Of a DNA stretch of 64,000 nt, positions 37,726 through 50,718 are shown piece after piece (position 1 is the first letter of the stretch; each line of letters begins with the position of its first letter). The DNA lies in assembly GCA_027186245.1 (NCBI GenBank), contig CP114499.1, forward strand, positions 4,531,001-4,595,000, given 5' to 3'. The notes beneath the pieces were generated by a model. The model had not been told where the DNA came from, ran no database searches, and was given only the letters and a program-made list of their open reading frames with translations. This DNA comes from Coriaria nepalensis. Lineage: Eukaryota > Streptophyta > Magnoliopsida > Cucurbitales > Coriariaceae. A program made the position numbers and the translations under genes.

Positions 37726-38505
37726 GTAAGCTTGACCGAATTTCGAATCGTTGATTTTCACAAATTTTTTTTTTTCATTGATTTAGTTTATGCACTTTTT
37801 GCCTGCATGTTAATTTGAGCTACATCGGTTCGTTGATTTTTAGCAGTTTCTGTGCTTGGAGGTGATTCTAGGTTTTTCTGGCTTCTCTTTATGTAACTTG
37901 TGGTGTTCATGGCGGTTGAATCTCTGTTAATTTGTGCGATCTCTTGGCTATAGCCTACAGCCGAGTGTTTAACATATCATTTTGTGCGAGCCAATGCAAG
38001 TTTTTTTTTTGGAGGTATAGTTGAACTTTAAGAGATGGGCGAATGGCTAGTTAGTTGACAGTCCTGGGAATGGCTAAAGGGAGTTTTCTCACTAATCACT
38101 AGTTTGCACTCACTTCATGCAATTGATTTCTCAACATTACTTTGATTTTGTTTGATTCATGTATTTAGATCAACTTAGGAGTCTTAATTCGCATTAATAA
38201 GAGTGAAATGCCTTCTGTTTCTTTTAAATCTAGTTGGCTGTAATTGGAGTTATATTTTTGTATCATCAATTTCTTTACTTCATTTGTTTAATTAGTCTGG
38301 TTGGAAACTTTTTTTTTTTTTTTTTAATTTTCCCAGCTTATGTTTGATGACTGAAGGAACCTATATGCGCATTTGTTTTGTTGCATATTCAGTTTGCATG
38401 TTCTATCATTTTCATGCACTTGATTTCGGGGGTGAGGAATCATACTAGGTGATTACTAGAAGTAGATTGACACATTGAGCAGATTAATCGTTGGTACCTC
38501 GAAGA

Positions 38506-40258
38506 ATGTCGAGTGGATCTGTGAGAAGGGTCTTACGTCAAGATATCCAACTGGTATGTTGATGTTCGTTTTCGGTGCTTTATCATTTGTCTGCAGAATA
38601 ATTGTCTGATTAATGATCTCAATGTCTTATATGCGTCTTAATCTAGGTACAAAATCTTATAGAACGATGCCTTCAACTCTATATGAACCAAAGGGAAGTT
38701 GTGGAGACACTACTGGATCAAGCAAAAATTGAGCCCGGTTTTACCGAACTTGGTGATTCCTCTCTCTCTACACACACACATTCACATATATAAAATAACC
38801 TAATCTTGGATTACCGAAATCATTGGCACATTGTGTCATCTGAAGTAGTGAACTAGTCAAGTCTTCGTTGTTATAACTGCTAAGCTGCTGGTCACTTTTT
38901 ATATATAGAAAGAGAAGATAGCGTTGGAGTTGGTAATTATTTAGAATAAATTTTTCTTATTGCCCTAAAGAGATTTATAATATTTTTCCTTCAATCCAGT
39001 CTGGCAGAAGCTTGAAGAAGAGAATCGGGAATTCTTCAAGGCATATTATCTAAGATTGATGGTGAAGAACCAAATTATTGAATTCAATAGGTTGCTTGAA
39101 CAACAAGTGCAGTTAACGCAACAGATGCACCAAAGTGGAGTTACTTCATTAACTACCTCTAATGGATCTCATATCCAACCAAGTAAGATTGCTGTTGGCG
39201 CATTTAGAGTTTTTGTTGAATTCAAAAGATTGTATCATGAATGGCTCTTTTAACTATAGACTCTATTAAGATGTCATCATTTCTACACCAGACTGATAAC
39301 CTCTAAACAATACATGTAAATAAGACCAGCTAGAATTCTGTAAGGCATAATAATTCATAGTGAAATCATATGGGACATTGCTTCTATTGACTAATGGAAT
39401 AAATAATCCATTGCTTACCTTTTCAAGATAAATCGTTCTATCTAGTAGTTATACTTTGTCTGACAGTGAACTGGAACGTGGAAAATGCAGGGCCTTTAAA
39501 GCAAGAAAATTTGCAACATCCCCTTAGTTCCAAATTACCTAATGCATTTACCAATGGTCGTTCTTCTTTACCCTCAAGTATGCAAACTGCACATGAGATG
39601 TCTGCTCATGCCAGTAGGATTGATACATCCCCAAATATGCTCTCAACTCAGGGTCCAAATGTGGGTTTGATTCAAGGAATGAATGGAGGGATGATAAAGA
39701 CAGAAGCTGGATATTCAAGCAGCTCTCCTTACATATTCAGTACTGATGGTAATGTCTTGGAACCGCGACCAACGATTGGGGATTCTTCTGTCGTGTCTTT
39801 TACTAATGTGGAGCCCAATGCACAGTCCTTGAACGAACCACTTCTGGACCCGGGTACTTCATTTGGATTTCTTGGTCAGATTCCAAGAAACTTCAGTCTC
39901 TCAGATCTGACAGCCGACTTCTCCCACAGTTCAGGTTTGGACCTTCTCTCAAAAGCATTATTTTTCATTACAGCCATTTACCAAGCAAATGCTATAACTA
40001 ATGATTTACCTCTTAACATTGTCAGATATACTGGAGAGCTATGCTAGATCTCCCTTCCTAGGTACAGAAGCAGATAACTTTCTCGATACTCATGAAAGAG
40101 TACATCAAGGTGAGGATCTTCCCATAGAGCTTTAGATTTTTGCCTGTCATATTACAAAGAGTGTTAACCAACATTGATGTTCTGACCTTATAGGAGACTC
40201 TAGATGTTTGGATGCTGTGTCAGAAGGCTTGAGTTATGAAGACTTTGGGAGTGAATAG
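38506..40258 (+). CDS. Plant-specific PF09713 / TIGR01589 protein of unknown function
   Basis: Six exons: 38506-38553, 38647-38752, 39000-39182, 39467-39934, 40026-40109, 40194-40258. All junctions are GT-AG and in frame, giving 954 bases and 317 aa. Residues about 10-85 form the family domain: DIQLVQNLIERCLQLYMNQ, LLDQAKIEPGFTELVWQKLEEENREFFKAYY, IIEFNRLLEQQ; it is helical and Gln/Glu-rich. The rest is Ser/Asn/Pro-rich and likely disordered, ending in an acidic tail (LSYEDFGSE). Database entries for this family are sometimes labelled 'angiotensin-converting enzyme 2', an annotation error with no support here. The function is not established; transcription-related roles are only suggested by composition. 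The start follows a 5' UTR intron and is the first Met before the domain. Confidence 0.93.
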
Positions 40259-41213
40259 ATGGTGCTCTAAAGTTTCCTGTCTGATTCTTTTTCTCAAGTG
40301 ATCTCACTTTCATATAATTTTTTTTTTTTTGACCTCCATACTAATTGCATCCTGATTTTTGTGTTCATCATAAATCCTTTTTTACCCTCTAAGACATGAC
40401 TCTGATTGCTATCTAATATGGTTTGAATCTTGCTCATAATCTAGTGTTTCGTTGTGCAGGTCAGAGTTTATGCTTATTGCTTGGGATGTAGGTTTTGTAA
40501 ATTGCATTTTCAAATTCGGGATTGCTGCAAATTTAGACTCCATGGATTTTCTTGGTTCATTTTGAAAGTTACTGACATCACTGTGTAGTGGTGAGAAATT
40601 TTTATTAAAAAATGAGGAAATGTGGGTAAAGAATGAGGCAAATGGTTTCCTCTAAAAGAGGCATAAAGTTATGTTGTATTTGGGTTTGATGATTAATGTT
40701 GATAGGTTTTGTGGAACAGACTTGAATAAGTACTTGTAATGTTTAGAGGTTGTAACAGTCAGATGCAGAAGGATGAGTAATGTACGAAGATTGAATTTTA
40801 CCGTTTGGATTTCATAACTCATGGTGGCGGAAGGGTCAAGTTAAGGGGCCATTAAGTTTCTATTTCAGCTGAAAATCGAATGGTCCAATCTTAATGACAT
40901 CGGATCTTTTGCTCATTGTTGTTCCAAAAGAAAGGACAAATTCATAAATGGATAGATAAAGGATCAAAAGGCAAATAAAATACTTTTCCTCTCTAAAATG
41001 ACCTTTGCTTTTGTCATTGAATTGACAGAAGTAGCTGTTCTAAGTTCTTAGACAGCTCATATAACTAGCGGACAAGTGATAACACGGAGCAGAGGTGGTC
41101 TACAATCACTCGAGTCGTTACAGAGCAGAGATGGTCTAGGAACTTCATGTTGATACCGACGCAGATTCCTTTTTTTTTCCCAACTCATAGGTCTGAGTCA
41201 AACATTTTGAACA
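40259..41213. other. 3' flank between convergent genes
   Basis: Holds the 3' UTR of the PF09713 gene and the 3' end of the convergent lyase gene. No further coding signal was seen. Confidence 0.6.
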
Positions 41214-44056
41214 TCAAGAAAGAGGTCCAGTTTTGATTGCATTGTCTAGATCGGCGATGAGATCATCAACATCCTCAATCCCAACAGATATCCGAACGAG
41301 ATTTTCTGTTAAACCTCGAGCTTCACGGATGCTAGCAGGTATACTTGCATGAGACATAAAGCACGGCATGCTTATAAGTGACTTTACACTACCTATAACA
41401 CAAGACAATCAATCAAATGGAGTGTTAACAGTCACAATGAATTCACAGAAGTTTGCATCTTAGACTCAAATTTGAAATGGAATGGTCACGGGATATTATA
41501 CGCAATCACATATCATTGAGAATGTTATTACAGCTGGAATTTTAGTTTTGCATGGAAAAGTAATATTACCAAAACTAACAGTAATGCTAAAGTACTTGGT
41601 AGTTTCGACAATGTGCTTGGAGAGTGCTAGTGAGCCCGTCAGAAAGCTAAGTACAGAACCAGCACCTTTTGCCTGCAAAAGAATGTTAAGACAAAAGTTT
41701 TAACAAGGAAGTATATGGACTAATAAATACCTCATTCAAAATTATTACCTGAGAATAATGCAAGTCATGTCCAGGATGATCAGGAAGACCTGCATAGTAA
41801 ACTTTCTTTACTCGTGAATGGGATGAGAGAAATTCAGCGATCTTCTGTGCATTATCCTGCCAAAGAGATGTAGGTCTTTGTCATTACATGACTCCACATG
41901 CATCATAAACAAGAAAGAATTTCTTTAGGCAAGGAAAAATGGGTTGTAGAAGCAGGCTTAGTAGTAGGACCTGCTGCTTCTCGACTCTTAATGCCATCGT
42001 CTTGATTCCTCTTAAACAGAGCCAGCAGTCGAATGGAGCTAGTCCAGAACCTTCTGCGTTCTGTAGAAAATACAAGTCCTTTGCCAAGCTGTTACAACAA
42101 AAATATTGTTAAAGCTATAAGACCCCAAAAAGGATAGAAATTCCATAGTAACTCATTCATGCAATTGATACAGAATCACCCAGCATGGAGCTCACTGAGT
42201 CCTCTATTCTCCAAACAGTGCTAAGAGAAAATCAAGGGGAAAAAATGATAGAGCGCAAGAAATTCACCTTTGCCCTTTTACAGCTAGCACACCTGCCATG
42301 AGATCACTGTGTCCGGAAATAAATTTGGTAGCGGAGTGCATAACAATGTCTGTAAAAAAAGATGGGCTAATAGTAATGAATGCAGATTGAGAAATATTTC
42401 AAGTTTACAGAAGATCACCTTTACGCCCACAGAATATTCTAGATACCTGCTCCAAGTTCCAATGGCTTTGACAAAACAGGGGACATTATGCTGTTATCCA
42501 CCAAAACCAGAGCACCATGTGCATGAGCCAACCATGCTATTTTCTGAAAATGACTTCCAATAGTTTCAATAATTTCGTTTGTCATGACTTTAAGACACAA
42601 AAAGGTAATAAAGTTTTCCCCCCCTTCATTTCTTTATAAACATGGAATTGAGACAAAGGACAACTTACTCGAATATCCGAAATTTGTTGCCGAGGATTAG
42701 TTGGACTCTCCAACCACACAAGCTTTGTCCGGGGGCTAATGGCAGATGCAACCTCATGTAAGTCAGAAGTATTCACTCGTCTACAAAATTAAGCCATTAC
42801 TATATCAGATCATTTTAAACCTAGGTCAAGGTAAACAAACATAAAAAATAAATGATTTACTAACTTCACCACAACTCCTCTCTTGGGAATTACTTGCGAC
42901 AGCAACCTATCAGAACCACCATACAGGTCGTCTCCAGCAACAATTTCCTCTCCTAAAAAGATATGAGCGCCAATTAAGAATATTGAAGTACTCATAAAGA
43001 AGCTTCCGATAAAAATTTCCAAAAAAAAAAAAATCTGAAAGGTAAGAAATTAAGGACATTTAGTTCAAAAGGGGAGGAAAATACCAGTTCCAACGAGATG
43101 AGAAACAGCAGCAAGGGCAGCCATTCCACTGGTAAAGCTAAATGATCGATCTGCTTTTTCAAGCTTTGCAAGGAAGCTGAGAAACAGGGAGGTCATAGCT
43201 TAAATAATCGACGAAAAAGGAAGACATCACTGCATTTTTATCAACATTCTTCACATTCAATGTAAAGACAACCTCCTAGAGAGAGACAGACAGAGGCAGC
43301 AACACACCTTTCAAGAGCATCTCGGGTAGGATTACCACTTCTAGTGTAATCATATGCACCATTCTCAGTGGCTGAAGGCTGTATAATAGAGTTCAAAAGA
43401 TACAGTTCGAATAAAAAGTGACGAGTTATATTGCACAGTGCAAAATTTGACGAAGAAAAGACAAATCTTTATTGAACATAAAATTACATCCCTATTGGCT
43501 ACTAAGATATCACCTGCTTGAAAGTAGCTGTCTGGTAAAGTGGCGTGCTAACTGCACCATAAGGATCAAACTTGTTCTCAAAGTTCATTACCATTGTGGA
43601 AATACTAGGCTCCTCCTCCATTTCTGAATCAGAAAAACTTGAAATCGAAACAAGTATTTTTGTATAAAATTCTAATTTTTTACAAGAAACTCATACAAAC
43701 CATTTAAACCCTTCAGTAGACCATCGAATGCTGTTGAAGCGCTCACATCCATCTCTTTATCAATTGAACAATTAATCTTAAGTTTCGTCTTGCCTATCCA
43801 CTGATTTGCTCTCAAATTTGTTCGCTTTCTGGATCCAAAACTCACCGAAACGTCTCCAAGCGAAATTATTCCCTAATCAAATAACAATCAGAACTAGAAT
43901 CAACATTTCAAGTTCGCAGAATTACTCGGTAAGTAAAAAGAAGATAAAAAGAAAATGAAATGGCGGAGTTGTACTTACTCTAACTTGATCGGTGAAATCG
44001 GCGGCAACTAAGGAGCTGAAGAAGGGCCGGAGAGAGATCGAAGAAGACGAAGCCAT
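41214..44056 (-). CDS. CBL: Cystathionine beta-lyase, chloroplastic
   Basis: Thirteen exons (minus): 44056-43979, 43872-43701, 43623-43514, 43378-43308, 43176-43085, 42952-42865, 42780-42669, 42543-42447, 42349-42268, 42088-41971, 41856-41749, 41672-41570, 41392-41214. All junctions are GT-AG; 1410 bases encode 469 aa, close to Arabidopsis CBL (464). Residues 1 to ~70 are Ser/Thr-rich and basic, a plastid transit peptide. The PLP-enzyme fold then shows [61 protein letters not shown] and the PLP lysine in [12 protein letters not shown]. It cleaves cystathionine to homocysteine, ammonia and pyruvate in methionine synthesis. Cystathionine gamma-synthase is a relative, but it carries a longer N-terminal regulatory region not seen here. 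Confidence 0.96.
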
Positions 44057-44205
44057 TGAAAAGAAGAAAAAGGAGAAAAGTTAGGGTTTTTGTTTGGCTG
44101 CCGAAGCTTATTGCTTCGGTTGGTGCGAGAGGGGTTCTAGACAGCCAATGCGCAACGAGCAGTTGCCATTTGCGGTTTATGGCGGGCACTGAAATTTGCC
44201 GTTAA

Positions 44206-44252
44206 CACGTGCGAGACACGAGAGTGGGGATCCATAGTTAATCCTACGTGGC
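44206..44252 (-). promoter_or_regulatory. G-box and ABRE-like elements upstream of CBL
   Basis: CACGTG (44206-44211) and TACGTGGC (44245-44252) lie 150-200 bp upstream of the lyase ATG, inside the 625-bp spacer to the condensin gene. Both are ACGT-core motifs bound by bZIP/bHLH factors in other genes; function here is inferred. Confidence 0.4.
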
Positions 44253-44681
44253 TTATTATTCATTGTTTTATTTTTCTGGATTTTTTCAATTAAAAATCGG
44301 ATCAGCATTTTTGAAGGTTGGATTTTCAGACTTCTATTTTTGAGAAATATTTTTATATGAATATGATCCATGCATATCCGAAAATAAAACATGAGTCATA
44401 CTAAAATGTTCGCTAATTCCTCTATTAAAATCACGAATATTCGACCTTCTCTGCCTGAACAAGATTCGTACCCATCTCCCGATTTCATAGGGGGTTCTAA
44501 CTTCTAATTACATGAACTAAGATATCGATCACAAAGCATATTACATTTAACCATTTGACCAAATTCTACTTTTGTTTTGACAGTGATTCATGCAACTTTT
44601 GTATACTATTTGATGAGCCTTTAGAATGATTGAACTTTACTTGCCACATGGTTCTGGCTCACTCAACTCACATGAAGCACC

Positions 44682-47600
44682 TTAACACTCTCTTGACTTG
44701 GCAGATTTGGCTTCTGATCCACCATCATCCACAGAATCAGCTTCTGAAGAGGCATCATCATCATCTTCTTCTGTAGAATAACCAAAATGTTAAATCATGG
44801 AAAATAACACAGGAGAGAAATGCGGAAGATAACTCTGAATAAAACCTTCAGTGATGGCAGACTCTGCAGCATCTTCTTGTTCAGTGTTGGTGGGGCCGAC
44901 AGTCGCTTCCAAGCTAGCAATCTTGAGCTGGTGAGATTGAGCATTTTTTGCAGTTGCTTCCTGCTCCTTCCTTTCCAGGTGGAACTTATTAAGCTTTTCC
45001 TCAAACTCCTCAATGCATAACTTCAGTTCGGGTTTTGCAAACTTCTTGCTCTGTTTTCGTATGCCAAAGATGAGACATCAACTCTATAGATGATAAGGGA
45101 GGAAAAGGCAAGTTTAAGTTTAAGAACTTAGTGATGCAATGAATTGATTAATTCATACCTTGTTTATTATGCTTCTGAAATGGTCCATCACAGAATCTTC
45201 AGATAAGGCATGTTCGAATTTCTTGAATAAATCCATCAGCTTTTTTATTCCCTTTTCAGTGAATGCGAGCTGGGAGAGACAGTAAGATATATATTCCCAT
45301 TGTCTAGTGTCTGCAGAAAAGATGAACGCTTGATATTAAGTAACTCTAAAGCCAAAGAGAGGAAAAGCTTTTTAAAACTAAGATATTATGTTATTGTTTG
45401 CAGAAAACGAGGAATGTAGTAAATACATGCAAAGAAAGAATACCTGTCACTCCGCTAAACCTATTGCAAAGCTTCTCAACAAGAGCTTCCATTTGTTTGT
45501 CCTGGAGAAAGGAAATTATGTTGCAATCTTCGAATATGTATCTAGAGTCTAGATTAATTATTAGCAATTAAGAAAAATACCTTCTTGATGGACCCAATTA
45601 AGAACTGCATTATGTTACAAAATAATTCTCTCTTTAGATCCTTGTTCGATAGTTGGCCTAGTATATCTGGAAGTAAATTGTATATAGGATTGTTTCCTGT
45701 AGATGCAAAAAAAAGTGAAATAATGTTAGACAACGAAGGTGGCTGAAACAAAAATTCGAGCAGTAAGATAATTATCTTACTAGATACTTTTTGTTACTTT
45801 ACCTTTCTTGGACAACTCATGAAAGAAGAGTTTAGCCAGACTTAATATCCTCTCGTTTTCATCTTCCAAGCATATAGTCATTTCATTTATATAACCCTTC
45901 CCCTGATCAAGAAAGCCGAGATCAGTCCCTCATCGATCATTATTATAAGAGAAAAAACTCACGAAGCAAGACTTGCCTAACAAACAGACCTTCATCATGT
46001 CATTTAATATGAGATGTGAAAGAACCAGAACAGCATTCTTCCTAACAGAAACAGAAGGGTCGCGCAATCTGGCATACATATTCTCAGTCCATGGTTCTAA
46101 CAGGTTAGGGAACCGTACGGCTAGATCTCCTAAAGCAATAGTGCAATTAGAGCAAACACTTTCTGAGGGTGCACTTTCCACAACAGTGAAGAGAAGTTGG
46201 AGATTTGCTTCACTGAAAAATCATTCACTAGATAATTTTAGCAATTTATCTTTAATTCTACAGAGCAAGCAAGTGAAAGAGAGAGAGAGAGAGAGATATC
46301 TCACCAAAAATTTGCATCGATAATCATAAACCGACATAAAGCAAGCATTCCAGATGCCTGTAACTCCGGGTACTGCACGAATACAGTTCTCACTTTACCC
46401 ATGTCAAAACCAACTTTTCAATTTTAATATTCTTAATTATTTATTCAATATTCCATAACCCAATGCTTTGTTACAAGATTTGATGCTACCAAAAGGATCC
46501 TTAGAAGTCCACGTGAAGAGAGCGAGAAGTAAAAGTTTCTAAATAGAATCACCTTTTGCATTAGACCGAAATTCCTACAAAGCTTTGACAGGAAAGAAGC
46601 ACAATGTCCAATCAAGTTCTTGTCACAGGAAACCCCGGAAACAATTTCTTTTTCTGCGTTTTCTGAGAGAGAATCAAGAATTGCATCTTCAGACGCAGCA
46701 AGACCTAGCTCATCATTGATACTATTTTCCTGGAAGACAAATACTAAGATTAAACGAAGCCTTGGAGCTGCAATAAAATAAGTTTTAAGAGATGTATGAA
46801 ACCACCACAATAATTAGCCTAATAATGTACTGACAGTACATACAAATATGATGAGATCCCACCTTTGCTGCATCAGCTGGTACTGTTGGATCATTAGTGT
46901 TCCTTTTCTCCTTTGTAACTTTCTGTTTCTGGATCTTCCTCACACAGGATTCAATATATACCAAATGGTTCATGGCCACATGACTTATGACAAATAAATA
47001 GCGACCCAGTTTTCCTACCTGAATGGTGGTAAGTATGCTAGGACTTCCATTGTCAATGTCGTTCTGTAACTCATCTCCTCCACTACCATCAAATACTGAT
47101 GCAAGAGACTTTTTTACTATATTGGAAGATAAGGTTCCTGGAGAGGGATGAATTGTGTATATGGCTGCTATTGCTTTATCAGCAGCAGCATACCAAATCT
47201 TTTCTGGCAGCCAAAACCCAGTGATTAAGCTTTCCAGAATACCAAATATGCAGCTGCCATTACTGGACAAAAATTTATCTTTTTCATCTTCAGACAGTCT
47301 TTGAATAGCTAGGCATGCTGTCCTAGCAAGCAAAGGATCCACCTTGGACAATCGCCCAAACCCAATGTCAATAATCTCTTGTATTCACGCCAAGTATTCC
47401 ATTTGATGATTTTGCTGCCATGCAAAGCACAGACAATGCACCTCGACTTTGCTGTGCTGTGCTCCCACTAACATTAAAGCAAAAGAAATCCCATAATGAC
47501 GATATCTGGAAAATGAGGAAGAGATTTTGAAGAATGTTGAGTAAGTCGTGTCTAAGACCATTGCAAAAGTGATAGTTAAAAAAACTGAACAGTGTACGAT

Positions 47601-50145
47601 ATGAAGTAGAGCATACCATGCTAGTTGATATGTCACCTTTAGAAACCAATGCACCGATTATGAACTCCAGAGCTGCCAGATCTCCGATATTTGAATCCAT
47701 GGCTAGATTCAAAAGATTCTTAGCGGTTTCGACTGGGTTTTTACAAATGTAAATTGTGATGAAGGCATTCTCCACAGCCTCATAGATAGATTTATCTTGA
47801 GAAAATACCTACAAACAAAGAAAATTAAATGCCAGAAACATCATTCCTTTGTCACCACTTTTAAGGCATACAGAGACAGAATGAGAGCTTACCAGAGGCA
47901 ACATCTTACGGAGGCATGCTTCTGAGCCATCGATTTGAAACTGTCTGCACCTCATCAACAAAAGAATTGTGTTCTCCACATCAGTGGCAAAAGATGAAGC
48001 CATCAATTGGACAAGTGTTGGCATCATTTCAGAAATACAGTTGGAAAACCTCAAACCAGCTTCAAGTGATGCAACCAAGGCCCTCATTTGCTCCAAATTC
48101 CCAACATCCAGCACAGAAGTATCCTTTTGAGAAACCCCTTCTTCCATATCAGGAAAACAACTATCTGTTAAACTGTCATGTTGCTCAATGACCACACCTT
48201 GCAATTGTGGATTATCAACTTCACCATCTCCATTCTCGTTATCTGATTTCAAGCCTACCGCATTACCGTCTGAAGATTTTGCAGGTTCAAGTTCATTCAG
48301 CTTCTTCTTGTAATGCTCTAGAGTTGCTTCAAAAGAATCCATTCGAAGTTGTGGACCAAATTGATTATGTTGCAACATAGTAATAAGTAAATTTAAAGCA
48401 GACTTCCTTACTATCGAACTCTTATCCTCCAACCTCCCAGCAGCAATTGCTGCAACCTCATTCCACAAACCAATAGAAACAGAATGTTCTTCACAAAGAT
48501 CAGCCCAGATTTGAAGAACTCTACTCCTAGTATAAGCTGAAACATCTCGACATCGTTCAAGCAAGATTTCCAACATAGCTTGCTTGGTTCTGAGACGAAC
48601 TGACTTTGAAATTGCTTCACCCTCAACATCACAGAATGCTTTTGCCACCAACTTCCCTAGAACTCCAACAAGAGCATTCCTTATTTTGTAGGATTCCCCA
48701 CCAAAATGTGGGATGAGAAGTCCAATATTAGTCGAAACCAATTTTGGCAGCCGATCAGCAAGTTCCACCAGAAAACGCCCAATATTATCAGCCCCAGTTG
48801 TGTCCTTCACATAGTCTTTTGGGTTACTTCTTCCAATCTCTCTTATGAGATGACTTGCAAGGCTTCCATCAGCATACTTCTTCTCAGCCCCAGCAACAGC
48901 ATCGGCCATGGGAATGACCACAAAATCATACTTATGGATTAAGTGCATGATTGAGGCACATGATTGTGCTGTGAAATGGTACTTAGTAGCACAAGTGCCA
49001 ATTATATGACATAGAGCATCTTTTGTGTCAGCGTCTTTTAAAAGCGTTGCCTTCTCAAACATGGAGAATGTATGCCTACCAAAACATTGAACAAAAAAAT
49101 GAATAAAAATTGAAATTAGATAGTACTTTGTAATAAAAGATATATAATTTTCATCAGGATCTGTTGAACCAAAGAGCAACGGAAGGTTAATCTCTAGTGA
49201 ATTAGCAATCAAATTCAGAATCCGACCCCTCACGGGCTCCTACTTCCATGAGTTTATCGGCAGTTTCTTCCTGGTATTTGTTGTTACCTAAACCAGTAAA
49301 TAGACACCAGAGAAATTGGGAATATAGCTAGGAACATGCACTATTTATAAATGTCACATAGAGAAAGATAAAGCAAGAAAAAATTGAAGTAAGAAGGATA
49401 GGATACAGTACCTTGGAACTGTTGTTAGAACTAATGTTCGACTCCTCAGCATGAACAACATTAAGAAGAAAAAACGTATATATTTTAAAAGCATTACGAT
49501 GTGATGCCATTTGATCCAGCACTGGAGTCTCGCCATCTTGACCTAGCAAAACTCGTGAAATGTGTCAACATTTGGCAGAAGAACACTGAGATTGGATCGA
49601 AGAGTCTCCACAATATTTAATTTACAAGATGATGGTAGGTTAGCATATCCCTGTATCAGTGAGTACACACGATCAAAGACATCCTGCTCTTCTATGAAAA
49701 ATAGCTCCTTGTCGGAAAGGTCAAAGGATAAACCTGTTTGGATAACAAGAATTGGAGACAGTGAAGATTATCACAAACTAGAGCTTGCACAACCAAATCC
49801 ACAAGCAAATGGAAGCACTGCTTCAGGCAAACACCTATTTCCCTCGTACTTAGCTCAATATATAGAATTTTTTAAAAGAGAGAAAATATGGTAACGAATC
49901 TACTTGCAGTCAGTCATCATTTGAAATTTCCACCACACTTTTCTCTGGGACCAAACAGTAGAGAGATTGAGTGGCTAATTCCAGGTATTTTTAAGTTTTT
50001 AAGACTAACCTTTGACGAATTCTTCAAGTTTGTCGGCCCGCAAGGAGGAAATGTCTACGGCATTCTGAACGGAGAGACGATTGTATTCCTCCTGTTCTTC
50101 TTCGAGAGCTCGTAGCGTTTGAGGGAAGACGAAGTGAGGAGCCAT
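44682..50145 (-). pseudogene. CAP-D2: Condensin complex subunit 1 (CAP-D2/CND1), three disabling lesions
   Basis: Fifteen exons can be traced (minus): 50145-50010, 49733-49412, 49287-49127, 49075-47893, 47808-47617, 47505-46863, 46729-46553, 46372-46305, 46212-45990, 45902-45803, 45696-45581, 45501-45444, 45310-45159, 45050-44846, 44770-44682. The conserved order is start MAPHFVFPQTLRALEEEQEE, NRNAFKIYTFF-type N-terminal helices, EPVRGRILNLIANSLEINLP, YVKDTTGADNIGRFLVELADRLP, RSRVLQIWADLCEEHSVSIG, SNCTIALGDLAVRFPNLLEPW (Cnd1 domain) and RKNAVLVLSHLILNDMMK, with an acidic tail. Lesions: a frameshift near 49558-49566, in-frame TAG at 49239-49241, and a second frameshift near 47381-47388. The intron 49076-49126 is only 51 nt. 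An intact copy presumably exists elsewhere, since condensin I is essential for chromosome compaction; alternatively the lesions are sequencing errors. Confidence 0.92.
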
Positions 50146-50718
50146 GGAAGAAACTCAGAAAGGAGAGAATGAGGATGAGGATCTATTTGATCTACCCCCC
50201 TCCGTTTCGAAATCGGTATTCTCAATTTCTCGATGAGCTTCATCGATTTCAAAATGGGAACTGAAAATTCTCAGAGCGGGGAACTAAGGAAGCGCCATTT
50301 ATTTAGACCACATCCACCGGGTCGGGTATAAGTATTTGAACTTTACGGGTCGCTCTTATTAAAAAAATATGTGAAAATTAATTTTAACGGACCTCAACCC
50401 GGTTTAGTTTATGAACACACGGTTTCTCAGGGCTCTGGTTTTTCCGACAAAACTTCTACCGACAAAGTCTATAATATGTAGCGATTTTTTTTTTCTTTTC
50501 TCCCTTAAGGGCTAAGGCTTAATCTACTACGAGAGGAAAGTCCCTTCTCTATCATTTTTCTTTTGGATTTTCTTTTACTACACTCTTTTTTCCTCCTCTG
50601 CTTCTTATCCCAAAAGCGTGTTTGATTCATCGAATGGGGTCTCCTCTAAATCGGAACTGTAATTGAGTTTCTTGTGATCTGTAAAGGTTTTTTTGAAGAT
50701 CAGGTAGCTAGAAAGGGG
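50146..50718. promoter_or_regulatory. Divergent promoter region, condensin gene / small ORF
   Basis: 573 bp between the condensin ATG (50145, minus) and the 48-aa ORF (50719, plus). AATGGCGCT (minus strand, near 50291-50299) is E2F-like but imperfect. Shared regulation is only a possibility. Confidence 0.35.

Noticed and set aside
47916..48942. Plus-strand ORFs opposite the condensin exon
   Set aside because: Antisense shadows of a conserved coding exon.
50291..50299. E2F site for the condensin gene
   Set aside because: AATGGCGCT only partly fits TTTSSCGC; it is kept as a remark but not counted as evidence.
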